This document shows positions 20,967 through 32,830 of a stretch of DNA of 64,000 nt, piece after piece. The stretch is from NCBI GenBank assembly GCA_036346255.1, contig CM070620.1:12574671-12638670 (forward strand), given 5' to 3'. A program made the translations under genes and the position numbers. Source of the DNA: Ampelocalamus luodianensis (taxonomy: Eukaryota > Streptophyta > Magnoliopsida > Poales > Poaceae). The notes under the pieces were generated by a model that searched no databases, was not told the DNA's origin, and saw nothing but the letters and a program-made list of their open reading frames with translations. Within the stretch, counting starts at the first letter, position 1. Each line of letters opens with the position of its first letter.

Positions 20967-23666
20967 ATGGAGACACTTTACGTGTTCCACGGAAGCGTTC
21001 GTGCGGGTCGACGGAGTTGATTTGTCCACCGTGCGCGCGCATTCCGTCAACGCTCCCAACCCGCACACGTCGATTTGCTCGATCTCGACGGTGCATTCGC
21101 AATCTGTTACGTCGCACGTCGCTAGGAACAAGATAGTAATAGAGGCGGTCACGGCCACCACGGTCCCACCACACCGCCATATCGTGGGGCCTTACGAAGG
21201 TGACTAGCGATTGCCATGTGGGCACGATACATGCGAATCGTTACCAATCCTCACGCTCCAATGTATGGGCGACCCATGGTGTATGTACATTTTGTTTATC
21301 CTACTCAATCCGCGCAGGGGCGCGGTTCAGGAGGCGGACGCTCTTCTCCCCTCTTTGGTTTGTTGACGACGAGTGAGCTCTCTCGAGCCCCGGATGTCGT
21401 TAGGGAGTATGCTCCACATCGTGGAGATTCGTAGTGATTCGAACGAATGAGGTGTGGACAAATGGGGGCGTGCGTGTTGATTTTCACGAGATTGTCGATG
21501 CCATATCCGAGGGCTCATCAGAGAGCACGCCACCGAAGATGAGGCGAACTTTAACTCGCAATCCAAATGAGGAGGAAGCCGACGATGAGGAGGTATCGTC
21601 GGTGGCATTGTTTGGCCGACACCGACTACGTTCCAAGTCCATTGGATTGTCAGCGGCCTCTTCCCTTGTTCTTGCCCAAGAGCACGAGTCTTCCGTGGGC
21701 CTTCGATGCGGACACCACAGCGTGGGGCAACATTTCCACAAAGCTGCGCCAGCAAGCTATCGTGACTTTCGCGGTGAAGACTGTCGGACTTACCGAGTTT
21801 ACGGTGTGTTTATGCGTTATTTGTTGTACCTTGAACTATGTACGATCGATCGCACTAACTATTATCGCCTTCCATTATCTTTCTGCAGGTCTAATCCACG
21901 ACACTTACGTAGTTAAGTGCGTGGTTAGCTCTTGCCCGGCAAAGTCCGTGGCGAGAGATTCCACAGGCGAAACGACCTTCCGCATCACGATCTGACAGAT
22001 CACACATGTGAGCTTCAAGAGCCATTGCAAATGCATAAGAACGTAACCTCTGCGTACATCGCAAGCATCATAAGCCATGTAGTTGTCGCGATTTGGCCGT
22101 TTACCAAGGTCCTCATGGCTAACGTAGCAAATACAATAGGCTATGGCATTAGCTACATGAAGGTATGGTGGGCGGCGTAAGGTCCTCGAAGGGTTGTATG
22201 GTACCTACAAGGAGGCGTCGACCTAGTCCCAAGAATGCTCAAGCAGTTGCGGATGCTAATCCGGGACATGCGTCAATAGGGTGACAGGCCCACCCATCGA
22301 ACAACCCACATTCGCTAATCCTTGATCGAGTCTTACGGGCATTTGGCGGCGGTCCATAGCTTCTCCCATCGCCGTCCCGTCCTAACTATGGGCGGTACTT
22401 TCCTTCTGAAGTACAAGGGCACCATTCTCACCGCTATTGCGGTGATGCGACGACGAGTTGCTCCCGATTGCCTTTGCAATTGTGGAGAATGAGAACATCG
22501 ATGATTGGTTGTGGTTCCTACTAAACATAAAGCAACATGTTGTAAGGACCGACCGAATGTGTGCCTCATAACCGGCCGTCATGCCGGGTTGTTGTCGCGC
22601 TGCGCACAATGCGAACAGTACAAGCCCGCCGCGTACCAATGGAGCGACATGCGCTGCGTTGGTGCATGCGGCATGTGGCCGCAAACTTCCACCGCGCTTT
22701 GAAGCAAAGACCTCATGAAGAAGTTCAAGAAGCTCTGCCTGCAGAACCAGAAGCGCAAGTTCGATGCCGTCTGGCGGGAGCTTGAGGTCGAAACCAAGCG
22801 TGCAACGGAAGGTTCTGGCCCAGCCGCACCGCAAAGCGAGTTCGCCGAGTGGATAAGCGTGCATGCGCCGACTATGAGAAATGGTCCCTTCTTCACGACA
22901 CCCATGGTGCTCGATGCGGCATCATGACAACCAACATGTCCGAGGTCTACAGCGGTGTGTTGAAAGGGGTTCGTGCCACCGCCCATCACCGCGTTATCGA
23001 GGAGACATGGAATCGCCGCGGTCGGTTGCCGTCAATCGGGCAATGATGGCCAAAAGCATTTGGACGAAGGGAAGCGATGCTCGGAGGTTACCCTTGCCTA
23101 CATGGGCGGGAAGATTACAAGGCTCGATCCCATGTGGCTATCACAATGGATGGCGTGAGGAGGAAGTTCGAGGTCGCTGCGGGACAAGTGCGTTCGTGGC
23201 CACACGAGTGGCCGGAAGCATGTTTGCACCATAGGTGATGTGGCGGTTGCTCTGCAACAAGCCTCAACTCCTCCACAAGCCTTGCTCCCACGTATATACG
23301 CATGTGCTGTATTTCATCAATCTTGTAGCATGTATACGTCGAGTACTACGACATCGACACTGTATGATACTTGGAGCAGGGAGTTCAACTCGTGCAGCGT
23401 GGAAGGCCACTACTGAGGACATATGGCGGGCGCGATGAAGTGGTCACCGAATGAAGCATCTGCGGCATCGGGCCGTGGGAGGCGTCGATCAAGGCGCATC
23501 CGCAAGCGACATGGGCGCGAGCCAGCGTGGAGATCGGCCAAGAGCAATAAGGTGCGAGCTATGCAAGACTCATGGGCACTCATTCCAAACTGCGAGTAGA
23601 CCTTCTTCGTCCGCGCCACCTAAATATGGGTCGTGTTTGAAATGTAAGAAAATAAGAAGAAAATGA
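20967..23666 (+). pseudogene. MuDR/MULE transposase, decayed
   Basis: Start METLYVFHG, then VYVHFVYPTQSA, an acidic linker (NEEEADDEEVSS), a probable intron ending ttctgcag at 21889, a DNA-binding-type block (CPGKVRGERFHRRNDL ... DHTCEL ... KNVTSAYIAS), the MULE transposase core (YKGTILTAIA; PNVCLITGRHAGLLS; CGIMTTNMSEVYSGVLKGVR), a SWIM-type zinc finger (LLHKPCSHVY) and a C-terminal knuckle (CELCKTHGHSF). Frame changes occur throughout (for example near 22190, 22450, 22700, 22850 and 23230), so no protein longer than about 160 residues survives. Domain order matches the PF10551 and SWIM PF04434 layout of autonomous MuDR-like elements. It would have cut and rejoined DNA at the element's TIRs. 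Confidence 0.82.
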
Positions 23667-23811
23667 GTCCGCACCTTGTTCATGCACTGGATCGCGTGTA
23701 GGTCGTACTATCTTTGCGAAGCAATAAATGATATTGTACGAACATTTATTGGTCCTCTTGATTCTCATGTCGTCCCCAACGTAGACTAAGTCCATCGCAC
23801 GCGTAAACCGC

Positions 23812-23820
23812 TATATAAAG
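23812..23820 (+). promoter_or_regulatory. TATA box of the GRF gene
   Basis: TATATAAAG, 62 bp upstream of the ATG at 23882. The leader between them is short and pyrimidine-rich. Confidence 0.7.
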
Positions 23821-23881
23821 GCCTCCTATGGGTTCACCACGACATCTCGTTCACCTCCCATCCTAATTCAACTTCCAAACA

Positions 23882-24470
23882 ATGTCGTCCCGGAGGACCG
23901 ACCCAACTCAACTCCCGAGTGGCATGGCGGCGAAGTGCCATTGCGGGTTTAGGACCATCTGTCCGGTGTGGTTCGATCCGGACCAACACTACGGTTGTAG
24001 GTACTTCACGTGCCCGGATCCGACAACGACCGTGGTAAGAACGACAACTAAATCTTTGGTTTCTCGTTATCTTTTCTCAACCTGATCCATGACATATGCC
24101 ACTATACACGTAGCCTTGCAAGTGGATCGAATGGGTGGATCAGGAGTTCCCAGTATGGCCAAGAAAGATCCCACAGGTGGTGGAAAACAAAGGCCAATAC
24201 TTTGTGAAGATGACTCAGGAGCGCGAGATGGTCCGAAAAATCAGGGAGGAGCAAGAGCGGCGCGTCAGCGTGGACCACATCCGTCTAAACGGTAAGGAGG
24301 ATGAGCTTGCTCGGAGGAGGAGAGCGATTAAGCTGCGTGAAGCGACCATCAAGCGTCAAGAGCGGAGCTCAAAGTCCGGAGGCGCTCACAAGAAAAAGAA
24401 GGATGCGGTAACCATCTTCGGTAGCGACGGAAGGGAAAACAACCACGCTGCACCCGGTAGAACAATGTAA
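23882..24470 (+). CDS. GRF-type zinc-finger protein, MULE accessory gene, intact
   Basis: Two exons: 23882-24034 and 24123-24470, with an 88-bp GT-AG intron between codons, giving a predicted 166-residue protein. Residues 19-44 form a GRF-type finger: C19-x-C21, then DPDQHYGCRYFTC with C39 and C44. WIEWVD (52-57) directly follows the junction, as usual in this family. The rest is a charged helical region (about 80-135) and a basic patch (HKKKKDA) that could be a nuclear signal. zf-GRF (PF06839) modules bind nucleic acid, preferably single-stranded, in other proteins. It has its own TATA box and is the only open gene in the element. A role in transposition or in helping the transposase is inference. 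Confidence 0.75.
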
Positions 24471-24640
24471 TACACCCGCCAAGTTAAATTACGTAAGGCA
24501 TGTTAGGATTAGTGGTGGGACTAGCTAGAGTTCCACACATGCCATGTATTGTTTCATGTCTTGCACATGTAGCGCCGCATTGATTAGTACAAACAATACT
24601 CAAGCGTGTTCTTATTTTTACGTGAGGGGGAATTTCTCGT

Positions 24641-27279
24641 TCATTGATTGGTACAAACAATACACTTACACCAAATCTGATAAAAATTCGAGCGAATAAA
24701 AATTCTTAGCAAAACAATCTCATGTACCACAATCGGCTTGGATTTCAAATACATAAGCAAGTACAAGTTACAACATATAATACACTTCTTTGGTACTACT
24801 CTCACGCTCCGCTCATCGCTCTGGGCATAGGACCTGTAACGTCCTTCGCGTCGTGTTCGCCCATAGGTCTCGGCGAATCCGCTCTGTGGGAGCGTGAGCC
24901 TATCGGGTGACCGTGGGTTCTGTCGCAGGTCGTATCGGGCCTCCTCAGCACCCGTGTCATCGTACACGGGGGGCGTCACATGCGGGGCTGGCGTTGACAA
25001 CAAGTCGGTGAGCCAAGCATTAGGATCCGTAGTATGATCCGTGGAGGGCCACCAACTCGGCTCACCTTGAGAGACGATTTGGGTAAACTGCCCGGGGTAC
25101 GCTTCACCTTGCGGGGTGAGCTGCATAGGTGCGGTGTAGCCCGACCGCACCATGGCGCCAGATCGCCCATCGGAAATTGTCGAGAATGTCGGATGCGAGG
25201 AGAATTGGGATGACATCCGCGGTGCGCGGTTGCGTTCGTCGCGTATGCAGGATGTCCTCTTCACGCCCGCGGCGACGGCGGCATGTGCGTAAGGTCCTCC
25301 GCGAAGACGGCGGCGTCGGCGTAGGGTCCCTCCGCGACGACGACGGCCTCGGCGTCACGGTCCTCCGCGGTGGCGGCGATTTCATCGGCAGAGAGTCCTG
25401 CGTCGGAATCTGCGCGGACGATCCGCCGCCGTCTTCTTCGCGGCGGCTGGTCGACTCGCTCGGACGAGAAGATGGAGGGTGAGTGCGTGGCGACGCTCCG
25501 TCCGATGCCTCAGTCGACATCGCTGGCCTTCCATACTCATGTTGCGAGCGACCGCTTAACATCATCAACAATCGTCTTAATCACCGTAACAAGGTGTTCT
25601 CTTTGTGTTGTTACTACCCGCTCGAGTTCCCGCGCCACGCTCCACAACACTCGCAAGCGGTCCACCGCTGCGAACAAACAAAATTGTGTTAGTTAATCCT
25701 AAGTCCGAGGGTGGTTCTCAGACTACGTGCTCAACGTACCGAGTCGTCACGGCGTGCTGCACGGTGCGGGTCCAGCCCCAAGTCCAAGCGTTCCGCGTGG
25801 CTAGGATCTTCAGGACGGGCCGGTGGGACGCCTGTCAACCTCGTCCGCGTGTGCCATACGTACCACTCCAAGTGGGTGTCGTACGTCCCTTCATCATATG
25901 GCCGTGCCTCCTGCAAAACAGAATCAGTGGCCATTTGCCACGCATCTACCCACGGCTGCTGCGTCTGAAGCCAGTCGTCGCTCTTGCGGCCCTTCTTCGT
26001 TTGCCTGAAAGTCAAACAAAATCAACAAATTATGGTAGGGTAATAACACATGAGTAAACGACCTACAATATTATTAAGCAATACATTACACTTACAAGTG
26101 ACTACGCCTCATGGCGGTCGCCTAGAGCGAGGAGTCTCTGGTGCGATCTGAATCGCCTCATCACCCGTTGAGGTTGTAGGGCTCAACCATATGGGAGAAC
26201 ACGGATGAGAAGTTGTCCTCCAAGACGCCTCATCCCGTGGCATAGCAAGCTCAGGCCGTCGGGCGTGGGCTCGCATGCGAAGACATCCGTCCAAGGAGCC
26301 CATATTACATCGTCCTCGTGCGGGCCTCGGTCGTTGTGGAATTCGGGTATACGCGACGCGCTCTGCCCCTAGCCCACCCAAGGCGCCACGATCCATCGGG
26401 ATCCCATGGTGGGCCTTCCACGGATCCTCTCGTCCGCCCAACCATAGAAATGTTGTGTGTGCGGGTAAGGGTGGATCGAGACCGGAAGTGCGGCCGTCCT
26501 CTGACAAAGTGCTCCCGACCACCACACCTGTAATAGCGTGTGGCAACCCGAGAGCGGGCTCGTTCCGTCGCGACGCTGCGGCGTCGCATAGGCGCGATAC
26601 GTTGCACACGCGATACCAACCCCAAGCGTCTTCGCGGCACATCCTCATCGTCGGCGTCCACGATGGACTCCGCAGGTGAATATAACTCGGGTACACCAAG
26701 TCCCCCCTGCGTGCTAGGGAACATGACCCACCCGAATAAAAATAACAAATATGCAATTAGGTGGCATCGAACCACCTCCTCCGGTGCGTTATCTGGGCAA
26801 TGCATGAAATTTCGCGGCCAAGCGTGCGGGATGCCCTTATACTTGTCGGGATAGGATGCGGCGATGATGGAGACGCGCCTTCCACCCACGGACCTCGGCG
26901 GGGAACAAGCGCGGCCTGCGCCGCGGCCGGTTATGAAGCTGACGTCTTGCAGAGTCACGGTCATCTCCCCCCACCGGAAGTGGAACGTGTGGGTCTCCGG
27001 CCGCCAACGATCAACCAAGGCGGAAAGAAGGCAAGCATCAATAAGGAGGTTCTGCCCCATGTTCAGCATGCGGGCGAACGCAATCAGTCCAGATTGACGA
27101 AGCCTCGGAACAAACCGTTCGTCCAACGGCCACGTCTCCCTCGGTCCCCGTGTCACCAGAGTTGGTGGTCCATCGCCACCGATCCAAGCATGGCAATGAT
27201 GTCGGGCGTCCCATGCCTCCTCAAGTAGGGGTGGTAGAGCACGTGCCATTCTTTGCAAATCTGAGTAAGTAGTTAGCAA
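24641..27279 (-). pseudogene. Plant mobile domain (PMD) gene, MULE copy 2, partly open
   Basis: Begins in a 324-codon open stretch (27279-26305) with a good PMD core: WPLDERFVPRLRQSGL, ARMLNMGQNLLIDACLLSAL, VDRWRPETHTFHF, RWGEMTVTLQDVSFITG. It then drifts between frames: VVRCHLIAYLLFLFGWVMFP, then an LCDAA segment in another frame, then HNISMVGRTRG and the WAPWTDVFACE-type tail. A Ser/Pro/Arg-rich linker (25571-25104) and a C-terminal part (25264-24641, e.g. DRLTLPQSGFAETYGRTRREGRYR) follow. The MULE now holds two opposed PMD genes, and this one is less decayed than copy 1. Frameshifts downstream of the core probably kill it, although the N-terminal domain could still be translated. Confidence 0.75.
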
Positions 27280-27366
27280 AATCTAAACGCTATAAATTTC
27301 AATAAGCAAATATTAATTACGTAATTACCAAATCGAATGCTAAGCGATTGCTAATTAGAATGCGCC

Positions 27367-27540
27367 GCGCTTATGATCGATTCGAGCGCGCTGCGCGGTT
27401 TTATAAGCGGAGAAAATACGACGGCGAATGAGATCGGATCGACAAGATCGGAATATCTGCGCTTATGATCGATTTACGGCTGCGGTTTATAAGCGGAGAA
27501 AAATACGACAATAATGGCATCGACAAGATCGATCGCGACG
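27367..27540 (-). promoter_or_regulatory. Duplicated core promoter of PMD copy 2
   Basis: Two copies, 92 bp apart (from 27367 and 27459), of gcgcttatgatcgatt...ttataagcggagaaa. On the minus strand each supplies a TTATAAA TATA box, about 27407-27398 and 27499-27490. Confidence 0.6.
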
Positions 27541-28069
27541 GCGTGGCGTAAGGTGGGTCAAAACAAAACACAAATAACGAAAAACAGAAAAAAAAAAAAA
27601 AAACAGTCAAAAACAAAATAACTTTCGGTGCAATTGCGCGCTGGTCGGCAGCCTCCCGCCGTGTTTGCAATAAAAGTTAGTGGCGGACAATTAATCTGCG
27701 GCGGCATATATTTTGCCCTCATTGCGGGGATCCGGTGAATGTGTTCTTATCGCATACGCTAACCAATCCATCCGGTACAGTTCTGAACGTATAAAATTAT
27801 GAAAAATTTAGACGACCAACTACACGATGTCAAGAGGCTAAGCAAATCGTAATTTTTTAAAATCGTTTGTTACATTTTAAAATTTCTTGCAACCCTAATC
27901 CTAACCTAATTAACTAACCTCAAACTAACCTAATTAATCCCTAACTTTTACTAATTTTTTTTTTACTATTGCGGTCCGCTAAAACCCTAACTAACATTTT
28001 TTAAAAATATATTTTAAAATTTTCGGAATTGCGGCGGCGCAGGGGGCCCATGCGGCGAGGGGGCGGCGC

Positions 28070-28390
28070 AGGGGGGCCATGCGCGAGGCGGCGAGGTGCG
28101 GGCGCATGGGGCGTCGGGCCGCATGGGGCGTCTGGCGGGTGAACAGAGAGAGGTGAGAGAGAGAGGTGAGGTGGCGGGCGGGGCCGGCGGAGGTGGCGCC
28201 GCGATTGGCGGGCGGGAGGCGATGAACCGCGCCGGTATCGGTAGGTCCCGCCGCTCGGTCGCAAGAGTGCGCCTCCGCGCGCTTAATGCGCATGCACGCC
28301 TATCGCTCACGGGCTATTTCCGCTAATTATTTCGAATGGAGCTACTTCTGAAAATAAATTATGCTACAGGGCCAAAACAGTAAAAATTTC
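28070..28390 (-). repeat. MULE right terminal inverted repeat
   Basis: Reverse complement of the left TIR, ending gtaaaaatttc at 28390 and abutting the TATTAGATG duplication. The GC-rich inner part is more diverged than the outer 80 bp. Between PMD copy 2 and this TIR (27540-28070) no gene is seen. Confidence 0.85.
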
Positions 28391-28576
28391 TATTAGATGT
28401 TTTTCACGAATAAACAACTAAACTCTAGTAAAAATTCTATACGACAAACCTTATAGACCGCTAACGTCACACTGTACATACCATGACAGTTTGTTGCCGT
28501 ATGTTTGGGTTAAAAAAATTACGAGCCTTTTACCCATCAGATCGTGATCTTGGCTTGTGGATGGTACATAACTACA

Positions 28577-29173
28577 TAAGAGCATCTCCAGCAGGGCCCC
28601 TACTTGAGCCCCTAAAACCAAATTTGAGGGCTTGAGGCAAAAGCAGAGGTCCAGCGAGGGCCCTACTAGAGCCCTCAAATTTGAGGGCCCCTAAAATCCC
28701 CTCAAGCCCTCATTCACGGGGCTCTAGGCCAAGCCCCAAATCACGATTTCTGCGCGCATACGGTCCCGATTCTTCCCCGTCGACCTTTTTCCCCCCGCGC
28801 CGCTCCTTCCCCGCCAAATTTGATGATTATGTCATTTGATTTGCAGAGATGTTATGAACTATGTTGTGATCGACTATCATTAAATTCGGACCAAATTTGT
28901 CTTTGAATTTAAATTTGAATATTTTTATTTTCATTCATAATTTTAAGTATAGTGCTTTAGAGTTATAGTTTAAATAAATTATTATATAATGTGATGTTCT
29001 CAAATACATATGCATATAGTGTGCGAGAAAATAGAGGGAATTAAGAAGTAGGGGCCTGTTTTGAGGGCTCCTGCTGGAGTGCAGCCCAGAAAACAGGGCC
29101 CTCAACAGTAGGGGAAGCCCTCAAATTAAAAGTAGGGGCTCTGTTTTGAGGGCTCCTGCTGGAGATGCTCTTA
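28577..29173. mobile_element. MITE with TAAGAGCATCTCCAGCAGG termini
   Basis: Ends are near-perfect inverted repeats (taagagcatctccagcagg and ctgctggagatgctctta). The inner segments repeat gggcccta and ccctcaaa motifs. The TA or TAA flank is palindromic, so superfamily (Harbinger or mariner) cannot be decided. No coding. Confidence 0.75.
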
Positions 29174-29559
29174 GACCAACTTTGCACTAGTTTGGTTTCT
29201 CATTCCAATTTGGACGGATTATTGCTGGATCCAGTTTTGGGTTGGACTATACGTAAATACAAAGTCCAGCTGACCGATCCGTGGGACAACTGGATTTTGA
29301 TTTATAAGAGTTCGTTGTTTCTTTTTGAAATGGAAGAAAAGAAGAAGATGATGGGATGATGATGATGGTTTCTTTAAATAAGGTTTTGACTAAAAAGCTA
29401 ATTTATGTGGCGATTGTCCAAAATACATATGGTTTTATGCACATCGGACAAGAATGAGCTAATATCTTAGGCTTTTGACATACTTTGTTCTTATTAATTG
29501 TATATCCATATATTAATAGTACCAACTAAATTTAATAATGGTGTTGAGTAAAAAGATAT

Positions 29560-29870
29560 ATGGGAAATATGTCTTCGCCGGGTGATTGAGTTATAGGTGT
29601 ACAACTTCATCTATTAGGGTTCAAATCCTAGTAACCATCTTTTATGCACATGTGAATACACTTTTAGTAGAATTTTCGTGATGTCGTAGATTTTTTATGA
29701 CCTCTCCTGGTGATCATCTTTATACACACATGAATACGCTTTCAGTAGAAATTATGTGATGTCACAGATTTATCTTGGTCTCTCTTTATAGGCACGTGCT
29801 AAGGGGCTCACTCGCACGTATGTGTGGTGTGTGCGTCTTCCTTATAATTGCAAAAAAGATATCTAAAAAT
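29560..29870 (+). mobile_element. SINE-like element (tRNA-derived)
   Basis: A Pol III promoter-like pair: an A-box-like gtgattgagttatagg and a B box GGTTCAAATCC about 45 bp later (29616-29626). An internal duplication (cacatgtgaatacac...gtagaa and cacatgaatacgc...gtagaa) and a GT-rich tail follow. Resembles Au-type SINEs of grasses; no target duplication was found. Confidence 0.5.
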
Positions 29871-29879
29871 TTAACTTGG

Positions 29880-31340
29880 TAAAACATTTTCTGATTTGGA
29901 GCAGAGGAATAATCTTAATCACTAGAGGAACTGAACAAAGTTAATATCTCACGTGAGATATGGATTCACATCGTCTGCTATTCCTGCAAGAATGTCATGG
30001 GTGTATAGTCCCGTGACATTTGACAGATCTGAGCCGCCCGATCCGGAAAGAACGGACCAAACCAACTGCTATGGCACAATGCTACAGTATGTTGCTACAG
30101 TATTCATGACCAGTATTTGTGGCCGGTAGTTTTTCTACAGTGTTTTGATCCCATCCGTTGTTTTTTGATCCAGCGGATGTTATGATTTTTAATCCAACGG
30201 ATGGATGTTGTGTAATGTTATTGCACTGTTTACCTGTGAGTGTGACGTTGCTTAGCAACTTCAGATGATTCATTTCCGTGAGATTTGTATCCGCAGAAAG
30301 CCCGCAAAGCAAATGGGCATAAAATAATGCTAGAGGTCCATACTGCATATTAGGCCAAATTTGATGGCTCCTGCATCGGGCGTCTAATTGTCCAAGACAA
30401 GAGCCCAATGCTCGATGGGCTCTTGAACACTTACACCACGCTTTTATCCAGTCTGGCCCTGTAAACGCGACACGACACAAGAAGCCTGTTCCGGGAACTT
30501 TGAGAGTGCAATCCACAGCAGGCAGTGTAAGCTGAGGACAGCAGAATAGGCCACTACCACAGCTCAGCGCATCTCGGTTGCAACTTGCAAGCATCTGAGC
30601 GCGACCGGTGAGAGAAGGGATGTCCCAATCGGGTGAAACGGCCTTGTCCTGCGGTGCGTGAACCTGGGGCTGGTGTCGAGCCATGGATGTACGGAATGCC
30701 AAGGACGGACGGACCCCGTTGCACACTCGGCCGGATCACAGCGGAGCGGAGCGGAGGACGGCACGGCACGACACGCGGGTGGGCTCGGCTGACTTTCCCA
30801 GGCCGCTACACTGGACGCTCTGCGTGCGCTCTGGCCGACCGCCGTCGCTGTCCCCTTGCTATGCGCCCAAGTCGCCGAGCGCGTGATGCGCGCGTGAGTA
30901 CCGGCACCCACACCTGGACTCCGATCAGCAAACCACGGTCATTCCAATTTCCAAACGCTGAACAGCTTGCGCCTGGTTTGACACCGTATGGCTATCTCCT
31001 GAGCCGTCAGGCTCTAGGTCTGAATTTGATGGTTTGGGTCGTGCGCTTTTTTTATATATTATTTGATTGGTTGATCACACGTTTAAGCAACTGTACGCTT
31101 GAAATATATGTTGAACATCATCGTACGATGCATACCGTGTGCCTTCAGCGGCACGTTTTCTGATATCGTCGATGTGGATATGTGTGCATGTCCATTACGG
31201 CACGCACGATCCATCCCTGGTGTTGATATGTTGTTCGACAAGTTTGGTCTACAACGTGATTAATTACTTGGATAAAAACTAGGTACTGTATGATTTAGAG
31301 ACAACAATAAAAATCATTAAAATGTTGGGCTCTTAGATCT
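29880..31340. other. Non-coding interval
   Basis: No gene or element recognised. The longer frames (30082-30726 and 30633-31163) have no domain and no consistent composition. Confidence 0.5.
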
Positions 31341-31399
31341 AAAATGTGTAAGAGCATCTACAAAAGTCTACATAACTTGTTATTAAGGGGTTGCCACAT

Positions 31400-32830
31400 C
31401 AGCATTTAGGTGAAAAGTTTAGAGATGAATGTTTTCTTATTTTTGGAAGCGGTCCAACTGGCCACTGGTTGGTGGTCAGACCGGCCCAGTGGCGGTGATC
31501 TAACCGTCCATGGCGGTTCAGTGCATAGTGAGGTATGCTGCTCGAAATTGATTTATTGGTCTATTATGCAGGGAAGCTTGGAGTCAACTACGGTCAACGA
31601 CGAGGATGGTCTGGATTTGGTTTGGTGAAATCAAGGTCCAAAACGATCAAGAATATCGGGTGCAATGGTTGGTCTCAAGCAAGGCGAAAGATAGACAAGA
31701 ACGAAGTTTGGTGCAACAGGTTGAATCAAGTGGTTTGTGCCGGTGCAAGTGTTGAGGCAGTCCGGTGAGAGCCGGATGGTAGAAACTTGCTAGCAATGGA
31801 AAAGCCATTAGTGAATCTACGCGTGGCGAAGCATGATATTGCTTCACAAGATTGGACTCGGACAAGGATGAAAATATCAAGAAGGGGTATTTTGGTATCT
31901 TAAAAACCGAGTTAGTGACCTTGGAGAAACCTCGACGCATGACAGCGTAAAGAAGAAGCGGTTTAAGTTATGAGGAAGACAAAATCACAAAGAGATGGAT
32001 TCGAAAGTGCCGAATCGTCATCCGCTTTGAGAAGTATGCGCGAGTGATATGTTTGTGTGTGGGCTTAACATGTGTCTATTGGGGTTTCTCTCTAGTCCTA
32101 GCCTCCACAATATAAGAGGTGGTGCAGAATTTGCACACATACCAAGCCTAGGAACCCTAATTTGAAATTTAGGGGCAAGTAGACAGAGGAGAGGAGATTA
32201 GGATTTGAGAGATGTATTGAGAGAAATTTGTGGGATTGAGTACTCATGAGTGAGCTCTTGTCCTCTATGTTAGAGTGACTGTAAACCCTCAATTCCTCAA
32301 TAGCAATCCAATCAAATGCATGTAAATATGATTTATCTCTTGTTCTTGCTCTCTTTATTTAGATTTTGGGTTCTTGTGTTCTAGATGTTTTGCTTTGATA
32401 TTTTGATGTAATCTAGCTTGTTAGAACTTGTGGCGGTTGATCTAAAGTCACCTTGACTATTTTTAACACACGAACAAGTTTTTGAATCAAGTTTTGGTTT
32501 TCACCTGGTTTTGAGCCCTCTTGTACTCAAACAAGAAATTCCTAAAATCATGGCTATAATTGTCTTATTCTTTGATTGGAATAGGCTCATGATCTTCTTG
32601 TTAAGTCGCGTCTGAAATCTCAAGTGAAAATGGGTCTATAGATTAAAAGTTAGGTCATTTTATAAATCTAAAACCGTGCTATTTTTTCCAGATCAATGGA
32701 GGCCAGACCGCCCTTGAGAGAGGTAAGATCACCCATTACATGGCGGTCAGACCGGTCGATGGGGTTTGTTGGGTAAGTCTTTTGTTTTCAGCTCAATTCT
32801 TGCCCTGTGAGTTTTAGACTTTGATCTTAA
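31400..32830 (+). mobile_element. LTR-like retrotransposon remnant
   Basis: Contains repeated ggcggtcagaccgg-type motifs near both ends (31480 and 32740), a TATA-like caatataagagg at 32110 and long non-coding AT-rich sequence, as in grass LTRs. Exact ends, target duplication and PBS are not seen. Confidence 0.35.

Larger units (their letters stand above)
15168..28390. mobile_element. 13.2-kb PMD-carrying Mutator-like element (MULE)
   Basis: The terminal inverted repeats begin GAAATTTTTACTGTTTTGG on both ends, with few differences over the first ~80 bp and similarity continuing for about 300 bp. They are flanked by a perfect 9-bp target duplication TATTAGATG (15159-15167 and 28391-28399). The cargo, left to right: PMD gene copy 1 (+), a GRF-like gene (-), a minisatellite, a MuDR-type transposase (+), an intact GRF zinc-finger gene (+), and PMD gene copy 2 (-). 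Every large gene carries frameshifts, so the element is structurally complete but probably not autonomous. PMD domains are known from MULE and Gypsy transposons and from the Arabidopsis MAIN/MAIL1 proteins. Confidence 0.92.

Noticed and set aside
29616..29626. B-box GGTTCAAATCC as a tRNA gene
   Set aside because: No acceptor stem, anticodon arm or cloverleaf around it; better explained as a SINE.
30082..31163. 214- and 176-codon frames
   Set aside because: No domain, no promoter-like sequence and no coherent codon pattern.
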